Source: a virus. Taken from it: 32,925 bases of DNA. The stretch lies in IMG/VR virus record IMGVR_UViG_3300017969_002719, positions 1 to 32,925 of that record; one strand, 5' to 3'. Positions 17,570 to 25,943 of this stretch are shown here, piece after piece. Position numbers and translations under genes: made by a program. The notes under the pieces are model-generated. The model saw only the letters and a list, made by a program, of their open reading frames with translations, searched no databases and was not told the DNA's origin. The first letter of the stretch is position 1; every line of letters starts with the position of its first letter.

Positions 17570-18599
17570 GATAAAACAAGTTCACATTGAACTAACAGAT
17601 AAGTGTCAAGCACAATGTCCAATGTGTGCTAGAAATTTTAATGGTGGCAAAACTCGTCCTTTTATACGTAATGGCGATATTAGTATTGAACAATTTAAAG
17701 AATGGTTTCCTAAACACTTTTTAGCACAACTAGATAATTTTTACAGTTGCGGCAACTACGGTGATCCTGCATTTGCAAAAGATTGTTTAGAAATTTATTC
17801 TTATGTTCGAGAGTGCAATCCAACTGCTAGACTTGCAATACATACTAACGGAGGTATGCGTAATACAGAATGGTGGCGCAAACTTGCAAAACAAAATGTC
17901 GAAGTTATATTTGCTGTAGACGGCTTTAAGGGTAAGCATGAACTATATCGTAAAAATACAAAGTTTGATAAAGTAATTGAAAATTTACGTGCATTTGTTG
18001 ATGCAGGAGGAAAAGCAAGAGTAGATAGTCTTGTGTTTGCACATAACGAACATGACGTAGAAGAACTTGAAAAATATATATTAAATTTAGGTGTTGAAAA
18101 AATTAATTTTATTAGTACTTCGAGATTTTATAATATAGATAAATTTGAAGTACACAACGATAATGGTGAAGTAATATATTATTTAGAACCTGCACAGCGT
18201 TCAAAATTTAAAAAAACTCCTAATTTAGAGTTAGATAAACTAGTTGATAAAAATATTAGAGAAAACGTTTTATCTAATGCAACAATTAACCCGTTATGTC
18301 AGACAGACCAAAGTGTTTATATAGATCCTTACGGAAATATTTTTCCGTGTTGTTGGTTAGGAAGTGATTATCTAGAAAACCATATTGAAGAAAAATTACC
18401 AATACATACTTTGCGTAATTTAGCAGTAGACAATACAAAGGAAATAATACAACGAGTTGGTTTACCAAATTGTCAAGACGGTGTTTTGCATACTGATAAA
18501 ATATTATTTAAGTTATTACCAGAGTACTGGCAAGGAAAAGATAAGTGCATGACTTGTGTTAAGTCGTGTTCAAAAAGTGTATACGATCAAAGAAAATGA
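17553..18599 (+). CDS. Radical SAM/SPASM protein
   Basis: This 348-residue protein starts at ATG 17553 behind GAGGAA, 17 nt inside the preceding gene. The core cluster motif is C18-x3-C22-x2-C25 in TDKCQAQCPMCARN. The usual GGEP is replaced by NYGDPAF, as in some SPASM enzymes. A C-terminal SPASM domain is visible: C249, then IDPYGNIFPCC with C266-C267, and C332-x2-C335-x3-C339. Unlike the three N-terminal-twitch proteins here, the auxiliary domain is in the usual position. SPASM enzymes often modify peptides or sugar-derived substrates. The order of genes suggests work with the adjacent transferases, but the substrate is unknown. It is joined to the next radical SAM gene by an ATGA overlap. 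Confidence 0.85.
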   Translation: MQPVYKIKQVHIELTDKCQAQCPMCARNFNGGKTRPFIRNGDISIEQFKEWFPKHFLAQLDNFYSCGNYGDPAFAKDCLEIYSYVRECNPTARLAIHTNGGMRNTEWWRKLAKQNVEVIFAVDGFKGKHELYRKNTKFDKVIENLRAFVDAGGKARVDSLVFAHNEHDVEELEKYILNLGVEKINFISTSRFYNIDKFEVHNDNGEVIYYLEPAQRSKFKKTPNLELDKLVDKNIRENVLSNATINPLCQTDQSVYIDPYGNIFPCCWLGSDYLENHIEEKLPIHTLRNLAVDNTKEIIQRVGLPNCQDGVLHTDKILFKLLPEYWQGKDKCMTCVKSCSKSVYDQRK

Positions 18600-19603
18600 A
18601 CAATAATTTTCAAGACATACCGTGGGATAATATTACAGAGTTTGGGCAGAAAACCCTCCTAAAGAGCCATCTTTTTACAGTTTCGTGGATTCTGGCTAGA
18701 TTTTGTAATTATAACTGCTCATATTGCTGGCCATACGCTAGATCTAGTACCCCAGACCACCAAGATTTAAAAATTTACTTAAACACCCTTGACAGCATCA
18801 AAGCACAGGCTCGTGCAAATGGTTTTACAGATTTCCACTTCAGTTTTAGCGGTGGTGAACCAACAGCCTATAAATACTTTGGGGAGATCATAGATCATTA
18901 CTGTAGTGATACAGCACCCGGGTATCAGAGTATACACATGACTACAAATCTTTCGCCAGGAAGCAAATGGTGGAGTAGATGGTTAGACAATACTAAAACT
19001 CTAGAGCGTAGGAGTATAACAGCAAGTTACCACGCAGAGTTTGCAAAAGAACAGGAGTTTGGAGACAAGTGCCTCCAGTTAATGAACGATGAAACGTTTG
19101 TCACAATCAATCAAGTTATGGTTCCAGAAATGTTTGACGAATTATACGAACGCTGTGAGCGGTTTGCCGATAGAGGTATCAATGTCACACTTAAACCCCA
19201 GTCCGATCCTACTGCATCCTATGTTGTATCTGGATACACAACTGAACAAATTGGAAGAATGCAAACAGGATTCCCACAACAAATCCCAGATAGATACAAA
19301 AAGTTAATTCCTTTGTTACAAGTTGAACTCTTAGACAGTAAAGGAAATACATATTATATAGATCAAGCAGAAAGATTTAATGCGTTTGGATTTAATAAGT
19401 TTCAAGGATGGACTTGTAATGCAGGCTATCAAGGTATTGTAATACGTGAAAATGAAGTTAAACGTAGCTATAGTTGCCATGATGAGCCAATTGGAACACT
19501 TAGTGAAGGATTTGAAATATTTAAAGAACCGCGTAAATGTATTACTCCAACATGTGTTAGTAGTGCAGATTCAAAATTGCCAAAGGTAAAAAATGAAAGT
19601 TGA
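18596..19603 (+). CDS. Radical SAM protein with C-terminal cysteine domain (type B, copy 1)
   Basis: I place the start at ATG 18596 (335 residues), which forms an ATGA overlap with the previous stop; an upstream in-frame start would add ten residues inside the previous gene. The core motif is C37-x3-C41-x2-C44 in ARFCNYNCSYCWPY, with FSGGEPTAY next. The C-terminus has WTCNAGYQG, a Cys in SYSCHDE, and KCITPTC, as in the paralogs at 21571-22548 and 22526-23437. This suggests an extra Fe-S cluster. Bases 18600-19260 are about 40% G+C by hand count of lines while the rest of the gene falls near 27-35%, a compositional step inside one gene. Substrate unknown. Confidence 0.82.
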   Translation: MNNNFQDIPWDNITEFGQKTLLKSHLFTVSWILARFCNYNCSYCWPYARSSTPDHQDLKIYLNTLDSIKAQARANGFTDFHFSFSGGEPTAYKYFGEIIDHYCSDTAPGYQSIHMTTNLSPGSKWWSRWLDNTKTLERRSITASYHAEFAKEQEFGDKCLQLMNDETFVTINQVMVPEMFDELYERCERFADRGINVTLKPQSDPTASYVVSGYTTEQIGRMQTGFPQQIPDRYKKLIPLLQVELLDSKGNTYYIDQAERFNAFGFNKFQGWTCNAGYQGIVIRENEVKRSYSCHDEPIGTLSEGFEIFKEPRKCITPTCVSSADSKLPKVKNES

Positions 19604-20195
19604 CATACAGGACATATTATTTTGGATGGACGCAATTCGAAACAGCGAAGACAGATACCGTACCTTAGAAAGTTTTTGGAAAGGTCAAATAAATTCAAAA
19701 ATATGGCTTATAGAAAAATTACAAGAACATATAGAACTTGATGATAATTCTATTGAAATATGTGCAGGTTGGAATGGTGTACTTGCTAGTTTACTTTTTA
19801 ATAGTAACATTCCTATCACTACAATCAGTAGTATTGATATAGACCCTGAATGTGAAGAAGTTGCAAATACTATAAACAAAAGATATCACATTGATGGTAA
19901 GTTTCAAGCTATTACTGCTGACATGTCTAAATATTACTATGGTGCGGATATTATTATTAATACAAGTTGCGAACATTTAACGCAAGAACAGTATGAAGCA
20001 TGGTTAGATTTAGTACCAGCAGATTCGTTGATTGTATTACAAAGTAATAATTTTACTGATATTGAAGAACACATTAGATGTGCGTTTGATATTGATGATT
20101 TTGTAAGAATGAGTAAAATAAATCCTATATACAAAGATACATTATCTTTGCCTTTGTATAATAGATACATGATAATTGGAAAAAGAAGCAGCTAA
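19593..20195 (+). CDS. Class I SAM-dependent methyltransferase-like protein
   Basis: This is a 200-residue protein. SIEICAGWNGVLASLLF (motif I, about 53-69) is the glycine-rich SAM-binding loop with E55 in front. IDIDPECEEV places acidic D82/D84 at the end of strand 2. ITADMSKYY follows with D110, and IIINTSCEHL is the motif IV position. Methylates an unknown acceptor, perhaps a sugar, amine or carboxylate on the island's product. Its ATG lies 11 nt inside the previous gene, and its stop forms a TAATG overlap with the next. It lies between radical SAM genes. Confidence 0.7.
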   Translation: MKVDIQDILFWMDAIRNSEDRYRTLESFWKGQINSKIWLIEKLQEHIELDDNSIEICAGWNGVLASLLFNSNIPITTISSIDIDPECEEVANTINKRYHIDGKFQAITADMSKYYYGADIIINTSCEHLTQEQYEAWLDLVPADSLIVLQSNNFTDIEEHIRCAFDIDDFVRMSKINPIYKDTLSLPLYNRYMIIGKRSS

Positions 20196-21574
20196 TGGCA
20201 ATAGAAAAATATAAAAAACAGCTTGAAGATATAACAGGCTCACCAACATTTTGTATTTTGCCGTGGATACATTTAGCCACTCGCCCTAACGGCGATATGA
20301 GATTGTGTTGTACATCAAATGCTAGTGGAGCAGGTTTTGATCATAAAATTGGATTGGTTAAAAATGAGGACGGAGAACCTGCTAACTTTGCACACACTGC
20401 TCCGTTAGAAGCATTTAATAACAAGTATATGTGTAGTGTTCGTAAAACTATGCTAGAAGGTAATATACCAGCAAGTTGTACAGGATGTTTTAAAGAAGAA
20501 GATCAAGGAATTGTAAGTAAACGTATTTGGGAAACAGGCTTTTGGATACAAGATGAAGGTTTAGATGTTGAAGAATTAATACAACAAACAGAAGAAGATG
20601 GTACTGTTCCTAGTCGTTTACAATATTTAGATTTACGCTTAGGACATACTTGTAATATTAAGTGTGTAATGTGTTCACCTCATGATAGTAGCAAATGGGT
20701 AGGTGATTGGAAAAAACTTATACCAGTGCTCCAAGACCCCGAAGTTAAAAATCAAATGACTTGGGACAAAAAGGGGTTTAACAACAAATGGTATGAAGAA
20801 GGAAAATTTTGGGACGAGTTGTATGAACAAATACCTAATCTAAAGCAAGTGTACTTTGCAGGCGGCGAACCGTTAATGATTAAAGAACATAAAACTTTTT
20901 TAGAAGAAATCATACGTCAAGGCTATGCGCAAAACATATTACTTCGATATAACTCAAATGGTATACTTGTTGATGAAGAATTAATTAATATTTGGAGTAA
21001 ATTCAAAAAGGTAAAATTTGCTGTAAGTATAGATGCTTGTTTTGAAAGAGACGAGTATATAAGATATCCAACAAGTTTTAAAGATGTAGAACGCACACTG
21101 CACTTACTTGATAATACGCCTGATAATATTCATGTTAGCATAGCAACAGCTATACAAATTTTTAATATAAAACATATACCTGATTTTATAAAATGGAAAG
21201 TAAACAGTAATTTTAAAAAAATGAATATAGGAACTATTGACGGACACGTAATGGGCGGCGGACTAGTTAATGCACACCTAGTACATATTCCAACATTTCT
21301 TAATATTTCAATACTTCCAGAAAAGGATAAACAAGAAGTACAACAAAAATTTGATGAACTAAAACAATGGTTGTGGGACAATTATACTCAAGATGATGAT
21401 TTTTGGGTTAAAAATCCAAAAGGTTGGAATCAGTGGGAAGGCATTTTAAATTATATGCACAAATATGACAACAGCCGGTTGTTATCAGGTTTTAAAGAAT
21501 ATGTAAACAAACTAGACAATATACGAGGTTTATCAGCTTCAAGTATTTTTCCAGAGTTAGAGCATTTGCTATGA
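20195..21574 (+). CDS. Radical SAM protein with N-terminal twitch/SPASM-like domain (copy 2)
   Basis: This 459-residue protein is the longest of the three copies. N-terminal auxiliary motif: FCILPWIHLATRPNGDMRLCC with C20 and C38-C39, then C95-x2-C98. Radical SAM motif: C153-x3-C157-x2-C160 in LGHTCNIKCVMCSPHDSSKW, almost the same phrase as in copy 1. FAGGEPLMI is the SAM motif. RYNSNGILVDEELINIWSKFKKV and IRYPTSFKDV match copy 1 across the rest of the barrel. It is joined by an ATGA overlap to a type B radical SAM gene, a pair that is mirrored on the other strand at 22526-24698. Reaction and substrate are unknown; copy 1 and copy 2 are close enough to act on related substrates. Confidence 0.85.
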   Translation: MAIEKYKKQLEDITGSPTFCILPWIHLATRPNGDMRLCCTSNASGAGFDHKIGLVKNEDGEPANFAHTAPLEAFNNKYMCSVRKTMLEGNIPASCTGCFKEEDQGIVSKRIWETGFWIQDEGLDVEELIQQTEEDGTVPSRLQYLDLRLGHTCNIKCVMCSPHDSSKWVGDWKKLIPVLQDPEVKNQMTWDKKGFNNKWYEEGKFWDELYEQIPNLKQVYFAGGEPLMIKEHKTFLEEIIRQGYAQNILLRYNSNGILVDEELINIWSKFKKVKFAVSIDACFERDEYIRYPTSFKDVERTLHLLDNTPDNIHVSIATAIQIFNIKHIPDFIKWKVNSNFKKMNIGTIDGHVMGGGLVNAHLVHIPTFLNISILPEKDKQEVQQKFDELKQWLWDNYTQDDDFWVKNPKGWNQWEGILNYMHKYDNSRLLSGFKEYVNKLDNIRGLSASSIFPELEHLL

Positions 21575-22548
21575 AAGACATAATTAGAATAGAATCAAAT
21601 ATACCTAAAGATATTTTAAGGATAGAATTATTTTTAAGTAATATTTGTAACTATAATTGCTGGTATTGTTTTCCAGGATATCACGAAGGTGATACACCAT
21701 GGCCTAAGTTTGAAAGAATAAAAGATAATCTTAGTCATATTATTGATTATTATAAAAGTAATGGAAATAAACGTGAAATACATCTACATATAATCGGCGG
21801 TGAACCTACATTATGGAGAGAGTTTGGCACTTTTGTAAAATATTTTAGCGAAGAACATAAGTGTGTTATTAGTATGAGTTCTAATGGAAGTAGAACTATA
21901 CGATGGTGGAACGAGTATGGCGATTATGTTGACCATACTATGTTAAGTTGTCATCACGAAAGAGTTGATCCTGCACACATTGCAGAAGTTGGTGATATTT
22001 TATACACTAAAAATAAAACTGTGAATGGAATGGTATTAATGGATCCAACTGTTTGGGACAAATGCGTTTCTATAGTTGAAGCACTTAAGAAAAGCAAATA
22101 TGAATGGCCAATTACTGCACTTGAAGTACACAATGATAAACAAAAATATACACAAGAACAAAAAGACTATCTTAGCAATTCTTTAAAGCGTTGGCCTAAC
22201 AAAGAATATTGGCTCGGTGCTGAGAAGTTACCTAGAAATAATCCTACAGTAATTTTTTCTGATAAAACAGAACAAGAAGTTCCACGTAACTGGCTATCGC
22301 TAAACAATAAAAATATTTTTACAGGTTGGGAATGTAATATTGGAATAGATACTTTCTTTATTGATAAAACTGGTGATATTAGAGGAGGCTGTGGACAACC
22401 AATTTATAATTTAGATACATGCTATAACATTTATGATGAAGATTTTATTAACAAGTTTGCTCCAACAATAATACCTACTATTTGCAGGAAACAAGGAGTG
22501 TGTGATTGTCAACCAGAAACAAATGCTAGGAAACAACGTTTACTTTAG
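21571..22548 (+). CDS. Radical SAM protein with C-terminal cysteine domain (type B, copy 2)
   Basis: This is a 325-residue protein. Core motif C26-x3-C30-x2-C33 in NICNYNCWYCFPGY, SAM motif IIGGEPTLW, then SSNGSRTIRWW. The C-terminus has WECNIGIDTFFIDKTGDIRGGC and a final cluster ICRKQGVCDC, the same plan as 18596-19603. It is the last plus-strand gene before the convergent point; its 3' end overlaps that of the minus-strand radical SAM gene by 23 nt. It starts by ATGA overlap inside the N-terminal-twitch partner. The product may be made by the two enzymes in sequence (inference from adjacency). Confidence 0.82.
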   Translation: MKDIIRIESNIPKDILRIELFLSNICNYNCWYCFPGYHEGDTPWPKFERIKDNLSHIIDYYKSNGNKREIHLHIIGGEPTLWREFGTFVKYFSEEHKCVISMSSNGSRTIRWWNEYGDYVDHTMLSCHHERVDPAHIAEVGDILYTKNKTVNGMVLMDPTVWDKCVSIVEALKKSKYEWPITALEVHNDKQKYTQEQKDYLSNSLKRWPNKEYWLGAEKLPRNNPTVIFSDKTEQEVPRNWLSLNNKNIFTGWECNIGIDTFFIDKTGDIRGGCGQPIYNLDTCYNIYDEDFINKFAPTIIPTICRKQGVCDCQPETNARKQRLL

Positions 22549-23437
22549 TCAACGGAATGTCTGCTGCACAGGTACACCATTTACGTGTACAAACAATTGG
22601 TTCTTTTGGTATTTCAAAACTACCGTCGTAAATATTGCCTAAGCTCCCACCTACTCTACATGTAGCACGATGTACTTCACCGTCCCAGTTAATCATTAGA
22701 CTTTCTAGCCCTGCATTACAAGTCCAATTTTCAAATTGATTCCATTTGTACTTAATAATATCATTAGCATGTACTTTGTGTTCCCCGTCGATAACACAAT
22801 TTGCTTTAACAGTTGAAGTTTTACTAAGTATCCATTCTAGGTCTTTTTCTTTATAACGCATATCGTCAAAGTAATCTCTGTCATCTGCTTTAGTCCAGCG
22901 TATACGTCTAGTTACATACGGAACATGATGAGAATCTAACAAAATAGCAGCAGCCTTTACATCTTCCATATATTCATGATGACACATTAAGTTTACTTGA
23001 AATTTAGTATCCTTACTCTCCATATCAAGCAACTGTGTATATCTAACAACATTTTCTGTTGCTCTTATAGAATGTTCATTGTCAAAATGTAAACTAAACA
23101 CCCATTGGTCCACAGGCTGTTTAATATACCATTCGGGGGAACGTAATGCATTAGTTGTAACACTTAGCCATTGTAGTCTAGCACTAGCACATTCTAATAT
23201 ATCATTAATTTTAGGATGCACAGTAGGTTCACCGCCAGTTAAACTTAAACGTATAGGTTTGTTTATTTTTTCTAATTCGTATATTGTGTTAACCATAACA
23301 TCTAAGTCAGTGTGTGGTGAAAAATTGTCGTGTATTTCAGCAGGACAATACGCACAGTCTAGGTTACAGCGTTTACCAATATTCCATTCAACATGTATAC
23401 TATCTTGATGACCCCATCTACTTTCTATTCTATACAT
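22526..23437 (-). CDS. Radical SAM protein with C-terminal cysteine domain (type B, copy 3)
   Basis: The chosen start is the ATG at 23437 (303 residues), with GGAG upstream and an 8-nt overlap with the preceding gene's stop. A TTG three codons earlier is less likely. Core motif C24-x3-C28-x2-C31 in KRCNLDCAYCPAEIH, SAM motif LTGGEPTVHP. C-terminus WTCNAGLESLMINWDGEVHR, then Cys and VCTRKWCTC, matching the 18596 gene (WTCNAGYQG). Local lines reach 37-45% G+C, above the flanking genes. It follows an N-terminal-twitch radical SAM gene on the same strand. The substrate is unknown. Confidence 0.83.
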   Translation of the reverse strand: MYRIESRWGHQDSIHVEWNIGKRCNLDCAYCPAEIHDNFSPHTDLDVMVNTIYELEKINKPIRLSLTGGEPTVHPKINDILECASARLQWLSVTTNALRSPEWYIKQPVDQWVFSLHFDNEHSIRATENVVRYTQLLDMESKDTKFQVNLMCHHEYMEDVKAAAILLDSHHVPYVTRRIRWTKADDRDYFDDMRYKEKDLEWILSKTSTVKANCVIDGEHKVHANDIIKYKWNQFENWTCNAGLESLMINWDGEVHRATCRVGGSLGNIYDGSFEIPKEPIVCTRKWCTCAADIPLTKVNVVS

Positions 23438-24698
23438 ACGGAGCAAACTCCGGGTTTACAGTAAGAAAATCTTGATTACGTGTTTTATCTAGCGCACGAT
23501 TAAAATTTACACAATCTTGCCAATGGGTAGGATGCATGTCTTTTGCTTCTAAGAAATTTATATTATCTTGTATTTGTTGTAGTGTAACTTGCTTTATTAT
23601 ATCATACTCTTTAACTAAACTATAGCCTAATACTTTGTGTTTCATTTGTTCAAGATTATTAATTACAATTGTTTTTAAAAAGTTTGGAATAACTTGAGCA
23701 GATAGTGCCATGGGATAGTTTACACGATGCGAGTAAAAAACAATACCCATTTCTTCTAAAAAGTATTCTATTACTTTGTCAATCTGCATAATATTGTTTG
23801 CTTGTACAGTAAACGCACCTACTACACGACTTACATTAGGAAATGACTTAAACACTTTGATGTTTTCTTCTATTTCGCTAAACTTACCATTGCCTCTAAT
23901 GTACTCGTAGACATCGTGTATACCGTCTATACTTACGTTTACAGCGATTGATTTAAACTTAGGCCAATAATCGTGTATAGTGCGTCCCCCTTTTATACCT
24001 AGCGTAGTACCGTTTGTAGCATACTTTAGTTCTATGTTTTCGCCGTAAGGTGCTAGAAGATCTAGGATCTTGTAATGATAAGGATCCATCAAAGGTTCCC
24101 CACCCGCAAATTCTACTCTGCGGAAGTGCGGCAATAGTTTAGTAAAGGATGCCCACCAGTTTTCACTGTTGTCAAACGGTCCAATATATTTTCCAGGTGT
24201 GTCTGTAAGTTTGTCTATAATTGGAATAAGAATATTATTCTCTTTTTCGTAAAAAGGTTTTACCTCACTCCAGTCTTTCCATTGTGTACTATCTAAAGGA
24301 TTGCACATACGACATTTGAGGTTACAGAGATTATTGAGCTTAATTTCCATAGTAGGAAGCTCAAATGGCATTGTATAATTGTCGTCTAGTGCGTCTAGTG
24401 CATCTGGATACAAGTTTATACGTGCTTCTGGTATAACCCCTGCTATATGACGCTGTCGTAAGCTCTGTACGCCCTGATCTTCTAGGTCAAAGCACGGCTT
24501 ACAAACTTCTGGACGCTCGTTATTTAATACTTGCCTGCGTACTTCTCGCATGGTATCGTTGTTCCATGCTTCTTCTAGAGTTTCATTTTGTATAAATCCA
24601 ATAGGAGCACTACGGCAACAAACCTTAATTGCTCCGTCTTCTCGTGTAGCAAGCCCTGTAAACGGGTGCATACAAAATGTACACGATTTATTTTTCAT
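23430..24698 (-). CDS. Radical SAM protein with N-terminal twitch/SPASM-like domain (copy 3)
   Basis: This is a 422-residue protein. N-terminal auxiliary motif: C6 and C9, then GAIKVCC with C27-C28, and C66-x2-C69. Radical SAM motif C125-x3-C129-x2-C132 in NNLCNLKCRMCNP, SAM motif FAGGEPLMDP. It differs from the plus-strand copies by an extra Cys near the N-terminus and a longer insert between the two motifs. The first half of the gene (about 23930-24640) has lines of 43-52% G+C against 27% in the 3' part and in the next gene upstream, hinting at import or recombination. Its start overlaps an SGNH hydrolase by 11 nt. Reaction unknown. Confidence 0.84.
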   Translation of the reverse strand: MKNKSCTFCMHPFTGLATREDGAIKVCCRSAPIGFIQNETLEEAWNNDTMREVRRQVLNNERPEVCKPCFDLEDQGVQSLRQRHIAGVIPEARINLYPDALDALDDNYTMPFELPTMEIKLNNLCNLKCRMCNPLDSTQWKDWSEVKPFYEKENNILIPIIDKLTDTPGKYIGPFDNSENWWASFTKLLPHFRRVEFAGGEPLMDPYHYKILDLLAPYGENIELKYATNGTTLGIKGGRTIHDYWPKFKSIAVNVSIDGIHDVYEYIRGNGKFSEIEENIKVFKSFPNVSRVVGAFTVQANNIMQIDKVIEYFLEEMGIVFYSHRVNYPMALSAQVIPNFLKTIVINNLEQMKHKVLGYSLVKEYDIIKQVTLQQIQDNINFLEAKDMHPTHWQDCVNFNRALDKTRNQDFLTVNPEFAPYV

Positions 24699-25275
24699 TT
24701 AATACCTTAACTATATTCTTACTAGTAGCTTTATGAGATCGTATACCAGGATGTAAATTATCTGTCCCTTTGTCTAACAAAACCATACCATCTTTGCAAA
24801 AATTTGAAATTTCTAATCCTTTAATTGTGCATTTAGACAACTCGTGTATAGAAAATGGATAGTGTAAATATTTTAAATTTTTTGATCTTAAAAAAAGATC
24901 TGCATGATGAATACACAACCAACTTTTTGTATTATAATCTGTTTTGTTCATCATTTTTTGCCAAGATTTATCTTTTTTTGAAGCATTAAATCTTTTTCTT
25001 AATGACTTAAATCTAGCACCCCATTTACTAAAAATTAAATCTCTATGTGTATGTGTCCACATAATTACAATAATATCTGTTGGTTTATAATCAAATGTTA
25101 AAATCTCATATAATATTTCTGTGTTACTAGCAGAAGGTTCTCCTTTGTTTATTAACTCTAAGTTTAATTCTTCAGCTACTAAAACTGGCCATGATAATTT
25201 GCTTGGAAAAAGACCATCTCCAGGTAACCCGGCTCCCCAAGTGTAAGAACAACCGAAGGTAATTAATCTTGACAT
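24688..25275 (-). CDS. SGNH hydrolase-like protein (copy 2)
   Basis: This is a 195-residue protein. ITFGCSYTWGAG puts the nucleophile at S10 in a G-C-S context typical of one SGNH branch. KGEPSASNTEI carries the block with N near 54. DNLHPGIRSH near the C-terminus supplies the catalytic D-x-x-H. It has no signal peptide. Shorter than the plus-strand SGNH protein (246 residues) and only distantly alike. It may add or remove acyl groups on the island's glycan (inference). It overlaps the PP-loop gene by 13 nt and the N-terminal-twitch radical SAM gene by 11 nt, so all three are translated as a unit. Confidence 0.68.
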   Translation of the reverse strand: MSRLITFGCSYTWGAGLPGDGLFPSKLSWPVLVAEELNLELINKGEPSASNTEILYEILTFDYKPTDIIVIMWTHTHRDLIFSKWGARFKSLRKRFNASKKDKSWQKMMNKTDYNTKSWLCIHHADLFLRSKNLKYLHYPFSIHELSKCTIKGLEISNFCKDGMVLLDKGTDNLHPGIRSHKATSKNIVKVLNEK

Positions 25276-25943
25276 TTGTTAATAGCCCATTCTCTTTCTT
25301 TACACCAAAAACATTCTCCGCAAGTGGGTACATTTTTACCCGGAGTCCATGTAGTATAATCTAATCCTTCAAACTCGCCTTCGCAACTTCGAGTTAAATT
25401 TAATAAATCTTCTATTTTATTTTCATAGTACTGTTTTATAATCCAGTCTTTACTAGTATACACGAAAGGATGATAAATGTCAACTCCCATATGTTCCATA
25501 TGTACAGGTAACGTACCTTCGTCTCTTTCAGATAATGCTCCGGGTATTTCTATGTCTGGATTTTTATTTACTCCTGCAAACCAAGCATCTAATTTGTGTT
25601 CGTGTGCAATATATTCATTATGCGCCCTAAGTATAATTCTATTACCAGGTTTAATTTTACCGTATTCGTCTTTTATATTTGTAGTATGCGGTTCTTCCAT
25701 TTCTGGAGGAATAAATCCTTCAATGTGATGTATTGTGTGCGGAAAATTAAATTTAAACCAACGTACTACTTGTCTTGCAATATATCCTTGCCAAGGTCTC
25801 GACTTCCACATACGTATTTGTGTAGTAAAAAATATTTCGGCATTAGTTTGTTTTAAGATAAGGTATGCTAATAAAGCACTATCTGCTCCTCCACTAAGAC
25901 TAATTCCAATTCTCTGCCATTTTGGATTTAAGTATAAATTCAT
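25263..25943 (-). CDS. PP-loop ATPase, QueC-like, with cysteine zinc site
   Basis: This is a 226-residue protein. ISLSGGADSALLAYLIL gives the PP-loop SGGxDS at 17-22. C187 and C208-x2-C211-x2-C214 (TCGECFWCKEREW) form a C-terminal four-cysteine set like the zinc site of QueC, the enzyme that makes the nitrile 7-cyano-7-deazaguanine from a carboxylate by adenylation. PP-loop enzymes more broadly activate carboxylates or amides for amination or thiolation. No other queuosine-pathway gene is visible in the window, so the substrate may be different, for example a sugar acid or amide (inference). The start forms an ATGA overlap with the upstream kinase-like gene. Confidence 0.7.
   Translation of the reverse strand: MNLYLNPKWQRIGISLSGGADSALLAYLILKQTNAEIFFTTQIRMWKSRPWQGYIARQVVRWFKFNFPHTIHHIEGFIPPEMEEPHTTNIKDEYGKIKPGNRIILRAHNEYIAHEHKLDAWFAGVNKNPDIEIPGALSERDEGTLPVHMEHMGVDIYHPFVYTSKDWIIKQYYENKIEDLLNLTRSCEGEFEGLDYTTWTPGKNVPTCGECFWCKEREWAINKCQD

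Noticed and set aside
23079-23408. Plus-strand open frame opposite the minus-strand radical SAM gene
   Set aside because: It lies fully inside a gene with clear CxxxCxxC and GGEP motifs on the other strand.
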